Source: DTBU01 sp964568845 (lineage in GTDB: Archaea > Thermoproteota > CALKCG01 > B24). Taken from it: a stretch of DNA of 64,000 bases. The notes under the pieces are model-generated. The model had not been told where the DNA came from. It was given only the letters and a program-made list of their open reading frames with translations, and searched no databases. A program made the translations under genes and the position numbers. The DNA is taken from positions 1-64,000 of the forward strand of contig CAZMSC010000003.1 of assembly GCA_964568845.1 (NCBI GenBank), read 5' to 3'. This document shows positions 34,413 through 43,366 of the stretch, piece after piece (the stretch's first letter is position 1; each line of letters starts with the position of its first letter).

Positions 34413-34522
34413 CAGAATCTATTCAGCATACTCTGCCGTTTATAAATAATAGCTTCAAGCTCAGTTTAAAAAACATTGGAGAACGTTGGCCTAGCCAAAT
34501 GTATTTTCCACACTCTTTATAT

Positions 34523-34537
34523 CGAAACTTTTATATT
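34523..34537 (+). promoter_or_regulatory. BRE/TATA promoter of argG
   Basis: cgaaacttttatatt, 30-44 bases upstream of the TTG start at 34567; GAGGG at 34558-34562 is the ribosome binding site. The leader would be short. Confidence 0.55.
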
Positions 34538-34566
34538 CTTCTTTCTCAAAGAAGAGAGAGGGCTTT

Positions 34567-35772
34567 TTGGAGTTAAAACCTCCTGCAAGATATGATGGAG
34601 AAACGGTGGTTTCAGCGTACAGCGGCGGTCTCGATTCAACGCTCGTAACAATACTTTTAAAAGAAGTCTACGGTTTTAAAGAAGTCATACCAGTGCTTGT
34701 AGACGTAGGTCAAGGCGGAGAAGAAATTCAAGTGGCTTTTGAGAGAGCTGAGAAGCTTAACCTAAACCCGATATTCTTCGACGCTAAAGAAGAATTTGTA
34801 AAAGAGTACGTTTTCAAGTGTATTAAGGCTAATGGAAGCTACGAGGGATACCCAATAGGCACTTCTATGAGCAGGGTTCTCATAGCTTCAAAATGCATAG
34901 AAGTCGCGAAGAAGTACGGCGCCAAGTATATGGCTCACGGATGTACCGGTAAGGGTAACGATCAGTTCAGAATGGAGATAACGGCTAAGTACTTAAACCC
35001 TGATATATCGGTAGTGGCGCCTGTTAGAGAGCTTAACCTCACAAGAGCAGTAGAAGAAGAGTATCTTAAGAAGTATGGGATAACGCCTAAGCCTAGGAAG
35101 GGGAAGCTCGGCGGCGATATAAACTTATGGAGCCACTCGATAGGGAGTGGACAGGTTGAGGACTTAGAGTCCCAGTATCCTGAAGATTACATATGGACTG
35201 TTCCACCCGAGGAGGCCCCAGAAAAGCCTAGAGAAGTCGTTATAGAGTTTAAGGGCGGAGTCCCAGTTAGAGTGGATGACATTAAAGACCCAGTTGAAAT
35301 AATACTATACCTTAACAGGGTCGGCGGAGAAAACGGCGTTGGACGTATAGATATACTTGAAGATGGAATGATAGGTTTAAAGTCTAGAGAACTTTATGAG
35401 GCTCCAGCCGCTACGATACTCCTTAAGACGCACCTAGACTTGGAGCATTTAACTTTGACTAAAGAGGAGCTTAGAACCAAGCGTGAAGTTGATAGGCTTT
35501 GGGCTGACATGGTTTACCACGCCATGTGGTATCATCCTCTTAGAAGAGACTTAGATGCTTTCATAGACTCATGTGAGCGATACGTTAACGGCACCGTTTG
35601 GGTTAAGCTCTACAAGGGTAACGTAGACATCATCAAACGTGAGTCACCATACTCACTGTTCTCACCGGAGATGAGGAGCCTTAAAAGAGCCGGCTTCGAC
35701 CAGAGGGATTCAACTGGAGCTGTTAGAATAGCCTCACTTCTATACCAATTGCTCGGTAAACTCGACAGGTAA
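34567..35772 (+). CDS. argG: Argininosuccinate synthase
   Basis: 401 residues, N-type ATP pyrophosphatase with P-loop AYSGGLDS at residues 17-24. Joins citrulline and aspartate using ATP. Motifs GTSMSRVLIASK, HGCTGKGNDQFR and LGGDINLWSHS are diagnostic. TTG start supported by GAGGG. Forms the terminal arginine pathway with divergent argH; the arginine product may feed the pyruvoyl arginine decarboxylase at 38.4 kb. Confidence 0.96.
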   Translation: MELKPPARYDGETVVSAYSGGLDSTLVTILLKEVYGFKEVIPVLVDVGQGGEEIQVAFERAEKLNLNPIFFDAKEEFVKEYVFKCIKANGSYEGYPIGTSMSRVLIASKCIEVAKKYGAKYMAHGCTGKGNDQFRMEITAKYLNPDISVVAPVRELNLTRAVEEEYLKKYGITPKPRKGKLGGDINLWSHSIGSGQVEDLESQYPEDYIWTVPPEEAPEKPREVVIEFKGGVPVRVDDIKDPVEIILYLNRVGGENGVGRIDILEDGMIGLKSRELYEAPAATILLKTHLDLEHLTLTKEELRTKREVDRLWADMVYHAMWYHPLRRDLDAFIDSCERYVNGTVWVKLYKGNVDIIKRESPYSLFSPEMRSLKRAGFDQRDSTGAVRIASLLYQLLGKLDR

Positions 35773-35824
35773 AATACTCCCATTTATTTTTTAGCAAATT
35801 TTAAGTCTCTAATCTTATAGAGAC

Positions 35825-37084
35825 TTGCTTGAATTGATTAAACTGTTCTTTTACGGTGGTGTTGGAGGAGTCATAGGTGGAAATCAAATCCTGCTAGAGG
35901 ACGGATCTACTAGGATACTCCTCGACTACGGGTTGAACTATTCACTTTGGAGAGACTACTTTGAATACGTGTTTGCAGAGCCTGGGAGCGTGAAGGAGCT
36001 TGAAATGGTGGGGCTTATCCCACAGGTGGAGGTTTTAAGAGGTTTAGACGCGTGCTTCATAACGCACCCCCACGGTGACCACTACGGTATGATGACAACT
36101 CTACCCGATGAAAACGTCCAAGTATACACTGGTGAAGTTTCACGGCGTATAATAGAGTCTAAGCTTAAGACGCGGCGTAAGAGGAGGTTTGAGAAGATTG
36201 AACACTTGGATTTTAAAGCCGTACATTCGGGCTATAGGGTGAACGTAGGCTCTATAACCGTGGAGTTTCAAGCAGTAGACCACAGTATTCCGGGATCCTA
36301 CTCTCTAATAGTTGAAACGTCCTCCGGCTCGTTGCTGTACATGGGGGATTTTAGAACACACGGGGTTTTTAAACCCAAGGTTGACGTTTTCAAATTGGCT
36401 TTAGACCGACAGGTTAAAGCGGTCATCTGCGAAGGCACGAATGTAGGCCAGCTCTGCTCACCATTGTCGGAGAAGGATGTTGAAAACGGCATGGTGAGGA
36501 TCCTATCTGAATGCAACAGTCTAGCGATAGTTGACATGTCTCCGGGAGATGTAGATAGGTTGAGGACTGTATGTAAAGTCGCCTCTACTTTAAACAGAAA
36601 CATGGTTGTTACTAAACGCCATAGAGCCGTTCTAGAAGCCCTACAGGGAGTTGAGGGTTTAAATGCTCCAGAAGTCGGCAAGGATGTTTTAGACTATGAG
36701 GATGCTGGTGAAGAGCTACGTAAGAGGCCTTCAGAGTACATTCTATGCACTTCATTCTACAATCTTAGAGAAGTTGTAGACCTGTCTCCTCCCCCCGGAA
36801 GCATATACGTGTTGAGTTCTTCTGAGCCGTTTGAAGAGGAGACTTTCATAGCCTTCAAAAGACTACAGAACTGGCTCAACCTACTGGGCGCAGAAGCCTA
36901 CCATATACATTCTTCAGGCCACGCATATCCATGGGAGCTCAGAAGAGGCTTGATGACGCTTAGAGAGCTACCTGGATTAAAACTATTCCCCGTACATACG
37001 GAATACCCTGAAGCCTTTAGAAGCATGTTTAACAGGTTTTTCGAAGTTATCGTACCGATCAGAGGGGCTTGCTACGCGATCTAG
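35825..37084 (+). CDS. Metallo-beta-lactamase-fold hydrolase (RNase J-like)
   Basis: 419 residues. Metal motif HPHGDH near residues 80-85, later VDHS, GDFRTH (about 168-173) and HSSGH near 365-369, the last resembling motif C of beta-CASP nucleases. The layout resembles the RNase J/beta-CASP group, but the central domain is divergent, so nuclease activity is likely rather than certain. TTG start. The 3' end overlaps the convergent HAD gene by 26 bases. Confidence 0.8.
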   Translation: MLELIKLFFYGGVGGVIGGNQILLEDGSTRILLDYGLNYSLWRDYFEYVFAEPGSVKELEMVGLIPQVEVLRGLDACFITHPHGDHYGMMTTLPDENVQVYTGEVSRRIIESKLKTRRKRRFEKIEHLDFKAVHSGYRVNVGSITVEFQAVDHSIPGSYSLIVETSSGSLLYMGDFRTHGVFKPKVDVFKLALDRQVKAVICEGTNVGQLCSPLSEKDVENGMVRILSECNSLAIVDMSPGDVDRLRTVCKVASTLNRNMVVTKRHRAVLEALQGVEGLNAPEVGKDVLDYEDAGEELRKRPSEYILCTSFYNLREVVDLSPPPGSIYVLSSSEPFEEETFIAFKRLQNWLNLLGAEAYHIHSSGHAYPWELRRGLMTLRELPGLKLFPVHTEYPEAFRSMFNRFFEVIVPIRGACYAI

Positions 37085-37724
37085 AGAGAAGCTCTACCAG
37101 TTTAGAGACAGTGTTTGAAAGGCTTCCAAATACGACTATGTCCGCGTTTTCAGCAACATCTTTAGATTTAGGGTTGAAGGCTATACTCAGCCCTACGACT
37201 TTAAAGAGGCTTATGTTCGACTCATCGTCTCCGACGGCTATGCACTCTTCTCTTCCAACTCCAAACCTACGTATAACGTTATCGAGCACCTTATCTTTCT
37301 CACCATGAGCTACTGTAACATCCACTTCACCAGTTAACAACCCGTTTCTAACTATGAGCCTATTCGCTTCTGCAAAATCCAAATCGAGGTCTAACATCGC
37401 TTTATCAGCTAAAACCGATAAACCAGCACTTATGACGCCCACTTTACAGCCTGATCTCTTAAACCAGTTGACGGTTTCATAAGCATCTTCAACATACCCT
37501 ATCTCTGAGGTAAGCTCTTCGATCAGTTTAAACGGCACACCCCTCCACAGCGACACGTCTAAACGGGCCCAAGTCGCATAGTCCACTTCACCTCTGTAGA
37601 ACATTTCAGCGTACAGCTTGGCTTTACCCCAAGTGCCCAATTTCACGTGTAGAAAACGCCATACACTGTCTACGTTTACCAGAGTCCCATCCAAGTCGAA
37701 AACGACGAGCTTGAAACGATCCAT
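37059..37724 (-). CDS. HAD-family phosphatase (SerB-like)
   Basis: 221 residues. Motif I FDLDGTLVNVDS (nucleophile Asp9 region), motif II GVISAGLS, motif III/IV VAVGDDESNISLFKV. Resembles phosphoserine phosphatase-type HADs with a helical cap (residues about 15-80). Substrate not known. A 13-bp perfect inverted repeat lies 27-56 bases upstream of the ATG. Confidence 0.85.
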   Translation of the reverse strand: MDRFKLVVFDLDGTLVNVDSVWRFLHVKLGTWGKAKLYAEMFYRGEVDYATWARLDVSLWRGVPFKLIEELTSEIGYVEDAYETVNWFKRSGCKVGVISAGLSVLADKAMLDLDLDFAEANRLIVRNGLLTGEVDVTVAHGEKDKVLDNVIRRFGVGREECIAVGDDESNISLFKVVGLSIAFNPKSKDVAENADIVVFGSLSNTVSKLVELLSRSRSKPL

Positions 37725-37750
37725 ACCCGTATATTAACTACCCACCGACA

Positions 37751-37780
37751 GTTTAAACTTTTCCCAAGAAAAGTTTAAAC
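37751..37780. promoter_or_regulatory. 13-bp perfect inverted repeat upstream of the HAD gene
   Basis: GTTTAAACTTTTC (37751-37763), spacer CCAA, then GAAAAGTTTAAAC (37768-37780), exact reverse complements. The TTTAAA cores look like TATA boxes, so this may be an operator/promoter for the minus-strand HAD gene; a bidirectional hairpin is the alternative. Confidence 0.5.
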
Positions 37781-37795
37781 GTCGAAAACAGTTGC

Positions 37796-38175
37796 CTACA
37801 CGCATTTTCTGAACAGCACCATTCCGTTAAATGCAGTCACATATTCGAACCCTGCTCCTATGAGCTTTAAAGCCTCCTCTATAGATGAAGCCATCTTAGC
37901 ATAGAATCCGCCGTCCTCGTATTGAAAAAACGCCCTCTCCATGTTCATGCAAACCATCGCGCCCCGTATGTTCCATATCCAAACATTTCTTTGACATCTA
38001 TAATCCCAATCTCATGACACCCCACCGCCTCCCAATACCCAACTACCAGGCATCCCTTATCTTCAGAAGCCTTGGGTCGTTGAAGCCTGCAACAGCACTC
38101 AAAGACCCATCTATTATCCATCCCAGCTACTACGGTTGAAATATTCTTCATGGAAACCACTACGGTAGTGATCAC
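37796..38175 (-). pseudogene. Degraded coding region in two frames
   Basis: Two overlapping minus-strand frames: 38175-37945 (76 codons, Cys-rich, ...GCLVVGYWEAVGCHE...) and 37957-37796 (53 codons, MERAFFQYEDGG..., ...FEYVTAFNGMVLF...). Together they read like one gene broken by a frameshift near 37950. No family recognised; no ribosome binding site seen. Confidence 0.4.
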
Positions 38176-38227
38176 CCGGATTTCCGCAGCGGAAATATTT
38201 TCTCCGCAGATTTCAGCAGCGGAAATC
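38158..38227. repeat. Cluster of short palindromes
   Basis: CACTAC-G-GTAGTG (38158-38170), ATTTCCGC-A-GCGGAAAT (38180-38196, perfect) and a degenerate copy GATTTC...GAAATC (38209-38227) that repeats most of the second unit 30 bases later. Located about 190 bases before the arginine decarboxylase gene. Could be regulator sites or a relic of a small palindromic repeat. The rest of 37725-38417 holds no supported gene. Confidence 0.45.
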
Positions 38228-38417
38228 TCAACGCCTCCACCCCCTCAAATCATCCGTCATGATGCCGCTTTTAAGCTACAACATAAACCGACTCCCAGCC
38301 TCAGGCAAAACACACCATAACCACTCTAAAGGAGAAAAATAAAACAGGAATTAAATGCGACGAAAACCCCTTTCTCTAAGCTTTTCCGAGAAAAAAGGTT
38401 ATATAACTGTTTTCTAG

Positions 38418-38912
38418 ATGAAACTTTCCGGTTTAACATTGACTCCGAAAAAGTTCTTTGTCACAGCAGGTAGAGGTTTAAGTAAAGTATCTAAGCTTAA
38501 CGCCTTCGACAGGGCTTTAATAGACGCAGGTATTGGAAATTGCAACCTAGTACCAGTAAGCTCTATTCTACCTGGTGGAGCTGAAGAGTGCGGATTATGC
38601 GATATCCCAGCTGGGTCTATAGTTTTCGTCGTTATGGCTAAGATGGATGGGTCTGAGGGTGAAACGTTGGGCGCGGGAATAGCATGGGCCTGGGAGGAGA
38701 ACGGAAGATTCGGCATAGTCGTTGAAGCCCACGATAATATGGATCATGAGAGGCTTAAAACAGCTTTAAACGATAGGCTTAACGAAATGGCCGTCATGAG
38801 AGGCATCAAACTTAAAAACGTTAAGTATAGAGTTGAAAGCTTAAACGTTCCCAAGGGGTTTTACGGCTCAGTCGTAGCGGCTTTAGTATTCCTCCCCCAG
38901 AACATGACATAG
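38418..38912 (+). CDS. pdaD: Pyruvoyl-dependent arginine decarboxylase
   Basis: 164 residues. Self-cleaving proenzyme: the cleavage site is Ser48-Ser49 in LVPVSSIL, where Ser49 becomes the pyruvoyl group of the alpha subunit. Makes agmatine from arginine at the start of archaeal polyamine synthesis and tRNA-Ile agmatidine modification. Length and the GGAEECGLCDIPAGS loop match the PvlArgDC family. Related S-adenosylmethionine decarboxylases differ in this region. Confidence 0.93.
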   Translation: MKLSGLTLTPKKFFVTAGRGLSKVSKLNAFDRALIDAGIGNCNLVPVSSILPGGAEECGLCDIPAGSIVFVVMAKMDGSEGETLGAGIAWAWEENGRFGIVVEAHDNMDHERLKTALNDRLNEMAVMRGIKLKNVKYRVESLNVPKGFYGSVVAALVFLPQNMT

Positions 38913-39027
38913 TAGGATTGCATGGCCGTTTATGGATGTATGCGGCTCCCCCCATTATTTCACAAAGACTTCCCCATCGAGCTTTAGGATAAATCTATTA
39001 AACTGCTGATTAAGATTTCAATGTTAA

Positions 39028-40116
39028 GTGGGCGTTGTGTTTAAACGGAGAATCCTACTAGTTATACTTATAGCTTTCTCAACAACAACTTTAATATCGA
39101 CCCTCATGCTCCTAAGAGACCCGCTTATACTGCACCCCGAGCTCAGAGGCATTAAGAAGCCAACGCTGAACTTAGAGCATATTCCAAAACTCGTACTCGC
39201 ATTCTACTACCCATGGTACGGTACACCCGAGGGGCCTACGGGATTTTGGAGACACTGGGATGAAGGTGGACATAACCCCGACTTGTTTCTAGATGGTAGG
39301 AGAGACTTAGGTGCAACCGACTACCCTATTAATGGACCCTACGATTCTAAAGATGAACATGTTATAGCCTGGCACTTCAAGCTTGCAGAAGAGGCCGGCA
39401 TAGACGGTTTCATAGTTAGCTGGTGGGGTTTTGAAACGTTTGAAGATGAGGTTTTCCGCATAATGTTGAAGGCCGCCGAGGAAGCTAATACCTCCGTAAA
39501 ATTGACCGTATACTATGAGATTATCCACGGAGGTAGAGATGAAGCCGTTAAAGATATTGAGCGGATCCTCCGAGATTACGGAAGCCAAGAAGCCTTCCTC
39601 AAAGTTCAAGAGCACCCTGTGGTCTTCATATACTCTAGAGCCCTACACCAGTTAAGTTATAGGGATTGGGATTACGTGATCAGAAAAGTACGTTACGATG
39701 GGTTTAAAGTCCTACTAATAGCCGATAGTTTCGACGAAGATGCGGCTGAAGTATTCGATGGATTGCACACGTACAACCCAGTTGGAATACTACATGGAGG
39801 TGGAAACTTGAAAGACGTATACTTTAACGCTAAGACCGTAGCCGATAAGTATGGTGTCATATTCTCAGCCACAGCATTACCGGGATACGATGATACCCAT
39901 ATAAGACAGCCTGGACTCACATACCCCCGGAGGGGCGGCGACACCTACAGGGAGACTTGGGAGGCCGTTTACGAATCTAACGCGAATTGGGCGCTTATAT
40001 GCTCATGGAATGAGTGGCATGAAGGCAGTGAAGTAGAGCCGAGTTTAGAGTATGGAGGATTATACTTGAATATTACGGCTGAGAACGCGGGGAGGTTTAA
40101 AGGCTCCTCTGATTAG
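39028..40116 (+). CDS. GH99-like/WbsX-type glycosidase, signal-anchored
   Basis: 362 residues. N-terminal hydrophobic segment (about 8-30) after basic KRR, consistent with a signal anchor or signal peptide. Then AFYYPWYGTPEG, GHWDEGGHNP, DGFIVSWWG, TVYYEI and SWNEWHEGSEVEPS, the pattern of glycoside hydrolase family 99 and WbsX-like proteins. Catalysis would be retaining endo-mannosidase-like; target may be N-glycans or extracellular polysaccharide. GTG start (39028 or 39037). Overlaps the convergent PAC2 gene by 4 bases. Confidence 0.85.
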   Translation: MGVVFKRRILLVILIAFSTTTLISTLMLLRDPLILHPELRGIKKPTLNLEHIPKLVLAFYYPWYGTPEGPTGFWRHWDEGGHNPDLFLDGRRDLGATDYPINGPYDSKDEHVIAWHFKLAEEAGIDGFIVSWWGFETFEDEVFRIMLKAAEEANTSVKLTVYYEIIHGGRDEAVKDIERILRDYGSQEAFLKVQEHPVVFIYSRALHQLSYRDWDYVIRKVRYDGFKVLLIADSFDEDAAEVFDGLHTYNPVGILHGGGNLKDVYFNAKTVADKYGVIFSATALPGYDDTHIRQPGLTYPRRGGDTYRETWEAVYESNANWALICSWNEWHEGSEVEPSLEYGGLYLNITAENAGRFKGSSD

Positions 40117-40886
40117 CTTATGTATGTTATACTCTCCCCCTTCATCCTATCTATCGTCTTCTCAAGACTTTTCATCTCGGCTTCAACTTCTGAAATCGCT
40201 TCACCTATTTCGCCGAGTATGTCTCTTTTAAGACCTTCCAAGGGTATTTCCACGTTGAAAAGCTTACTTAAAACTTTGAGAACCTCTCCGGCTGACCTAA
40301 TATCAACAACGTAGCCCGACGTCTCTCCGAGAAGACATATACCAGTCAAATCGTAGAATTCAGCTAAACCCACGATTATCCCAGCCAATCCGACTATCGG
40401 GTTACCCCATCCACCCACCCTAACACCTGCATTTTTAAGCTGTTCAAGTGTTTCACGTTTCGTTGAAGCACCTATTACCATTGGAGTCGGGTTTTTTGAA
40501 ATGCTCTGGTAGCCTCCCAAAGCTATAACCGTGTCAACACCCTTCTCTTTGACGTAGTTTAAAAGCTCGGAGACAATTATATAACCGCCTTCAATACTTT
40601 GAGGCTGAGCATCTCCGGTTAAAAGTAGAAGATCTCTACCGTTTTCCTTCGGGCTACCCCAGTAGTATAGTTCAAGCCTCAGAAGCCTAACAATACCATT
40701 TTCATCAGACAAAACATGGTATGGGAAGTACGGCGAATAAAACTCTGCGATTTTCTCAGCCTTTAAAACGTTAACCATGTGGATGACGGCTAATTTACCG
40801 ATGTAGCCTAAGCCTGGAAAACCAGCTATGAGTACGGGGTTTCTAGGCTGTATTTTCCTAAGCTCTCTGATTTCAACCTTTCTCAA
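40113..40886 (-). CDS. PAC2-family proteasome assembly chaperone-like protein
   Basis: 257 residues, PAC2 fold: PVLIAGFPGLGYIGKLAVIHMVN at about 18-40, LLLLTGDAQP and GICLLGETSGY. C-terminal 40 residues form a coiled coil. Archaeal PbaA-type proteins bind the proteasome core. TTG start overlaps the nop10 stop (TTGA), so it belongs to the S27e-aIF2alpha-Nop10 transcript. Confidence 0.88.
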   Translation of the reverse strand: MRKVEIRELRKIQPRNPVLIAGFPGLGYIGKLAVIHMVNVLKAEKIAEFYSPYFPYHVLSDENGIVRLLRLELYYWGSPKENGRDLLLLTGDAQPQSIEGGYIIVSELLNYVKEKGVDTVIALGGYQSISKNPTPMVIGASTKRETLEQLKNAGVRVGGWGNPIVGLAGIIVGLAEFYDLTGICLLGETSGYVVDIRSAGEVLKVLSKLFNVEIPLEGLKRDILGEIGEAISEVEAEMKSLEKTIDRMKGESITYIS

Positions 40887-41044
40887 GAGGAACCCCTAGC
40901 CTTTACCCTGTAAACTTCAAACTTATTGTGGAGAGAAAACTTCGCAGGGTGAGGTACTCTAACTTCTCCCCCACAATAGGGACATGCATCTTGCCTAAGG
41001 GTGTAAGCTGAACACTTTACACACTTCCTTAAAAGCCAAACCAT
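40883..41044 (-). CDS. nop10: H/ACA RNP protein Nop10
   Basis: 53 residues, too short for many gene finders. Zinc ribbon C8/C11/C21/C24 followed by a conserved helix-forming tail (HPAKFSLHNKFEVYRVKAR). Nop10 bridges Cbf5 and L7Ae in H/ACA pseudouridylation particles. ATG 41044 overlaps the stop of aIF2alpha, and its TGA overlaps the start of PAC2, in the standard archaeal order. Confidence 0.93.
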   Translation of the reverse strand: MVWLLRKCVKCSAYTLRQDACPYCGGEVRVPHPAKFSLHNKFEVYRVKARGSS

Positions 41045-41829
41045 TAATGCCCCTCCTTAAATGAAACAGTTCCACCTCTACTCTTCAAAGTCTTCTCAAC
41101 CGCTTCAAAGGCCTCTCTAAGAGTGCTTGAAGCCTTCTTATAGTTTTCAGCTGAGACTTCTATCACGTATCTGGGAGCACCTATGGAATATGCTTCAACT
41201 GAAACTTCTTCATCACTCAGCCTTTCAGCTTTCATTAAAGCCTCCTTAATATCTTCAATCCCATCTGGCCTATTAGTGGTAATTTCAACTACTCCACGGA
41301 CTTTAACCGGTTTCTGCTTGATTTTCTCAGAAGCAACCTCATAGAAGGCTTTCGCCAAATCCTCCGGAATCCCAATAGCTGTTAGAAGTTTAGGCCCTCT
41401 AGCAGAAAGCCTACGGAAGACTTCATATAGGTCTCCGAAATGCACTTCAAGCCTCCTACCGTAGTCGGCGTAGAGCTCCTCGTACGGCTTACCGATTCTA
41501 TCTGCTACAAGCTTCAGCATACTTCTCCCTTTAACCCTCCTCTTCCAGTAGTATAGCTCATCCTCCTTCTCCCTCTCCGAAACCCTTCTAAGAGACAGGT
41601 CTACCTGGTTTTTAGATGGGTTTACTCTGAGAACCCTCAAGACAAGCTTCATATCTTCTTTTATATGTTCTCTTATGTTTCTAACCCAGCTCGAAGATAT
41701 TTCAGACACGTGTACGAAGCCTCTTTTACCATCATACTCATCCAGTCTAATGTAAGCCCCATACTCCATTATTGTTTCAACCGTGCCTATTACGAGCTCA
41801 CCCACCTCAGGCCACTCCTCCCCACTCAA
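41044..41829 (-). CDS. Translation initiation factor aIF2 alpha
   Basis: 261 residues: N-terminal S1/OB domain (about 10-85, GTVETIMEYGAYIRLDEYDGKRGFVHVSEIS), helical middle domain, and C-terminal alpha/beta domain. Part of the heterotrimer that carries Met-tRNAi. Sits between rps27e and nop10, overlapping both, as in most archaea. Confidence 0.94.
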   Translation of the reverse strand: MSGEEWPEVGELVIGTVETIMEYGAYIRLDEYDGKRGFVHVSEISSSWVRNIREHIKEDMKLVLRVLRVNPSKNQVDLSLRRVSEREKEDELYYWKRRVKGRSMLKLVADRIGKPYEELYADYGRRLEVHFGDLYEVFRRLSARGPKLLTAIGIPEDLAKAFYEVASEKIKQKPVKVRGVVEITTNRPDGIEDIKEALMKAERLSDEEVSVEAYSIGAPRYVIEVSAENYKKASSTLREAFEAVEKTLKSRGGTVSFKEGH

Positions 41830-42023
41830 CCTAAAACCTCCAGAACCTCACAGTTAAACTTGCCTTTACCACCAGTAGGTTCAACTAAAACTTCACCACA
41901 TATGTGGCATTTTACCAGCATTGCCGGATGGCTGAAGACAACCTGCTCGTCGCCACATGATGGACATTTAACTCTAATGAAGGCGCTTCTAGGCTGTGGA
42001 ATAAGCTCATTCTTCCTACTCAA
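41826..42023 (-). CDS. rps27e: Ribosomal protein S27e
   Basis: 65 residues, zinc ribbon C20/C23/C39/C42 (KCPSCGDEQVVFSH, CHICGEVL). Its stop overlaps the aIF2alpha start. Archaea usually place rpl44e directly before it; here that position is taken by the IMPase-like gene. Confidence 0.94.
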   Translation of the reverse strand: MSRKNELIPQPRSAFIRVKCPSCGDEQVVFSHPAMLVKCHICGEVLVEPTGGKGKFNCEVLEVLG

Positions 42024-42062
42024 GGAATCTTCCCCTCTACGTAGAGGAGTATTCTACTGCTT

Positions 42063-42869
42063 TTAACTTTTCGGTTTAAACTCTAAGAGGTTAACTATTT
42101 CAGACGCTAGTTCCGCTGTAGATGCCGCTATCAGAGATATCCTCGTATCAACTGCCAGTTTGAAGTTTAATTCAGCTCCAAACCCGTCGATTACAACCCC
42201 TCCGGCTTCTTTAACAATCAGAATTCCAGCCGAAGCATCTATCGCCCTCAAGACGCTTCTCAAGTCTATGAATGCGTCGAAAACTCCGGAGGCAACCATA
42301 CATAGGTGTATAGCATTGGAGCCTAAAGACCTTACACTATAAGCCTTCTCTACAATCGGCGATAATAAGGACAGGTATTTGAAGGCTTTACCTTTAGCGC
42401 TCACGTCTAACGTTATAACGCTCTCACTTAGGACTTTGATCTTTGAAACAGTTATTCGCCTACCGTTTAGGAAGGCGCCGACACCTCTAGCGGCATAGTA
42501 AACGTCTCCTTTAGGGAAATCTATGACACCTCCGGCTACTACGTCGCTCAAGCTATAACCTTCAGCCAATGCTAGCGACGTCGAGTATATGGGGAAACCC
42601 CTTGAAGCGTTTGTAGAGCCATCTATAGGGTCTAATACAGCCACTAGGTTTCCCCCTCCGTTGACTTTAACCATCCCGGCTTCTTCAGATATTAGCGTGA
42701 ATCCTCCGATTCTCTCAGAGAGCGAGTCTACAACCACCTTCTCGGCAAGTTTGTCGACGAGTAGGGGTTTCCCATAGACCGGTTTGAAGACCGCCGGGTT
42801 TTTAAGAGATTCGACTATTTTAGACTTCGACTCCTCTAAAACCTCGAGTAGCACTTTAAGGTAATCCAT
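42063..42869 (-). CDS. Inositol monophosphatase / fructose-1,6-bisphosphatase family phosphatase
   Basis: 268 residues, lithium-sensitive sugar phosphatase family. Metal ligands: E62/E63 in SEEAG, D80 and D83 in DPIDGSTNA, and the Asp in LRAIDASAGILIVKEAGG (about 210-225). Archaeal members may act on inositol phosphate (for di-myo-inositol phosphate or archaeal phosphatidylinositol) or fructose 1,6-bisphosphate; the sequence does not decide. Between nac and rps27e on the same strand. Confidence 0.87.
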   Translation of the reverse strand: MDYLKVLLEVLEESKSKIVESLKNPAVFKPVYGKPLLVDKLAEKVVVDSLSERIGGFTLISEEAGMVKVNGGGNLVAVLDPIDGSTNASRGFPIYSTSLALAEGYSLSDVVAGGVIDFPKGDVYYAARGVGAFLNGRRITVSKIKVLSESVITLDVSAKGKAFKYLSLLSPIVEKAYSVRSLGSNAIHLCMVASGVFDAFIDLRSVLRAIDASAGILIVKEAGGVVIDGFGAELNFKLAVDTRISLIAASTAELASEIVNLLEFKPKS

Positions 42870-42877
42870 TAGACCGG

Positions 42878-43243
42878 TCAGCCTCTACGGCTTCTAAGAA
42901 GTATGAGTGCGCTTGCAAGGTTTCCGCCAGATTCCTCCAAAGCCTTCCTAGCCTCTTCAACAGATACCCCTGTTTGAGAAGCTAGAAGCATCGCATCTTC
43001 CTCGGATATCTCAGGCTTCTCCAAGATTTCCTCGGCCTTCTCAACAGTTCTCTCGGAAACCTTGCCAGTTATTTGAAAGACTTTCTGACCGCCAACCTCC
43101 ATAACCATCACATTAGGTTCTTCTATGAGAAGCTCCTTCCCAACCATATATATGACGACCTTATCAACGCCGTCGAGAGCCTCCATTTTAACACCCATAC
43201 GGTTCATAAGCCTCCTAGCTTCCCTAGGACTTATCTTCCTCAA
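42878..43243 (-). CDS. nac: Archaeal nascent polypeptide-associated complex (NAC)
   Basis: 121 residues: NAC beta-barrel domain (about 20-65, with VDKVVIYMVGKELLIEEPNVMVMEVGGQKVFQITG) and C-terminal UBA domain (about 80-118, EEDAMLLASQTGVSVEEARKALEESGGNLASAL). Binds nascent chains at the ribosome. TTG 43243 chosen because GGAGGT is 4 bases upstream and gives the normal family length; an in-frame ATG 51 bases earlier would add 17 unusual residues. Confidence 0.92.
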   Translation of the reverse strand: MRKISPREARRLMNRMGVKMEALDGVDKVVIYMVGKELLIEEPNVMVMEVGGQKVFQITGKVSERTVEKAEEILEKPEISEEDAMLLASQTGVSVEEARKALEESGGNLASALILLRSRRG

Positions 43244-43366
43244 ACAGACCTCCAAATAACTTTCACAGCATAAATCCTTAAAACCATTTCTCAAAATCTA
43301 CTGTAGAGATTTGGGAGAAGATTTAGATTTTTAACCACGACGAACGTTGATTCACTGTAGAAAACC

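Noticed and set aside
38158..38227. CRISPR array
   Set aside because: Two degenerate palindromic units about 30 bases apart, no regular spacers and no cas genes.
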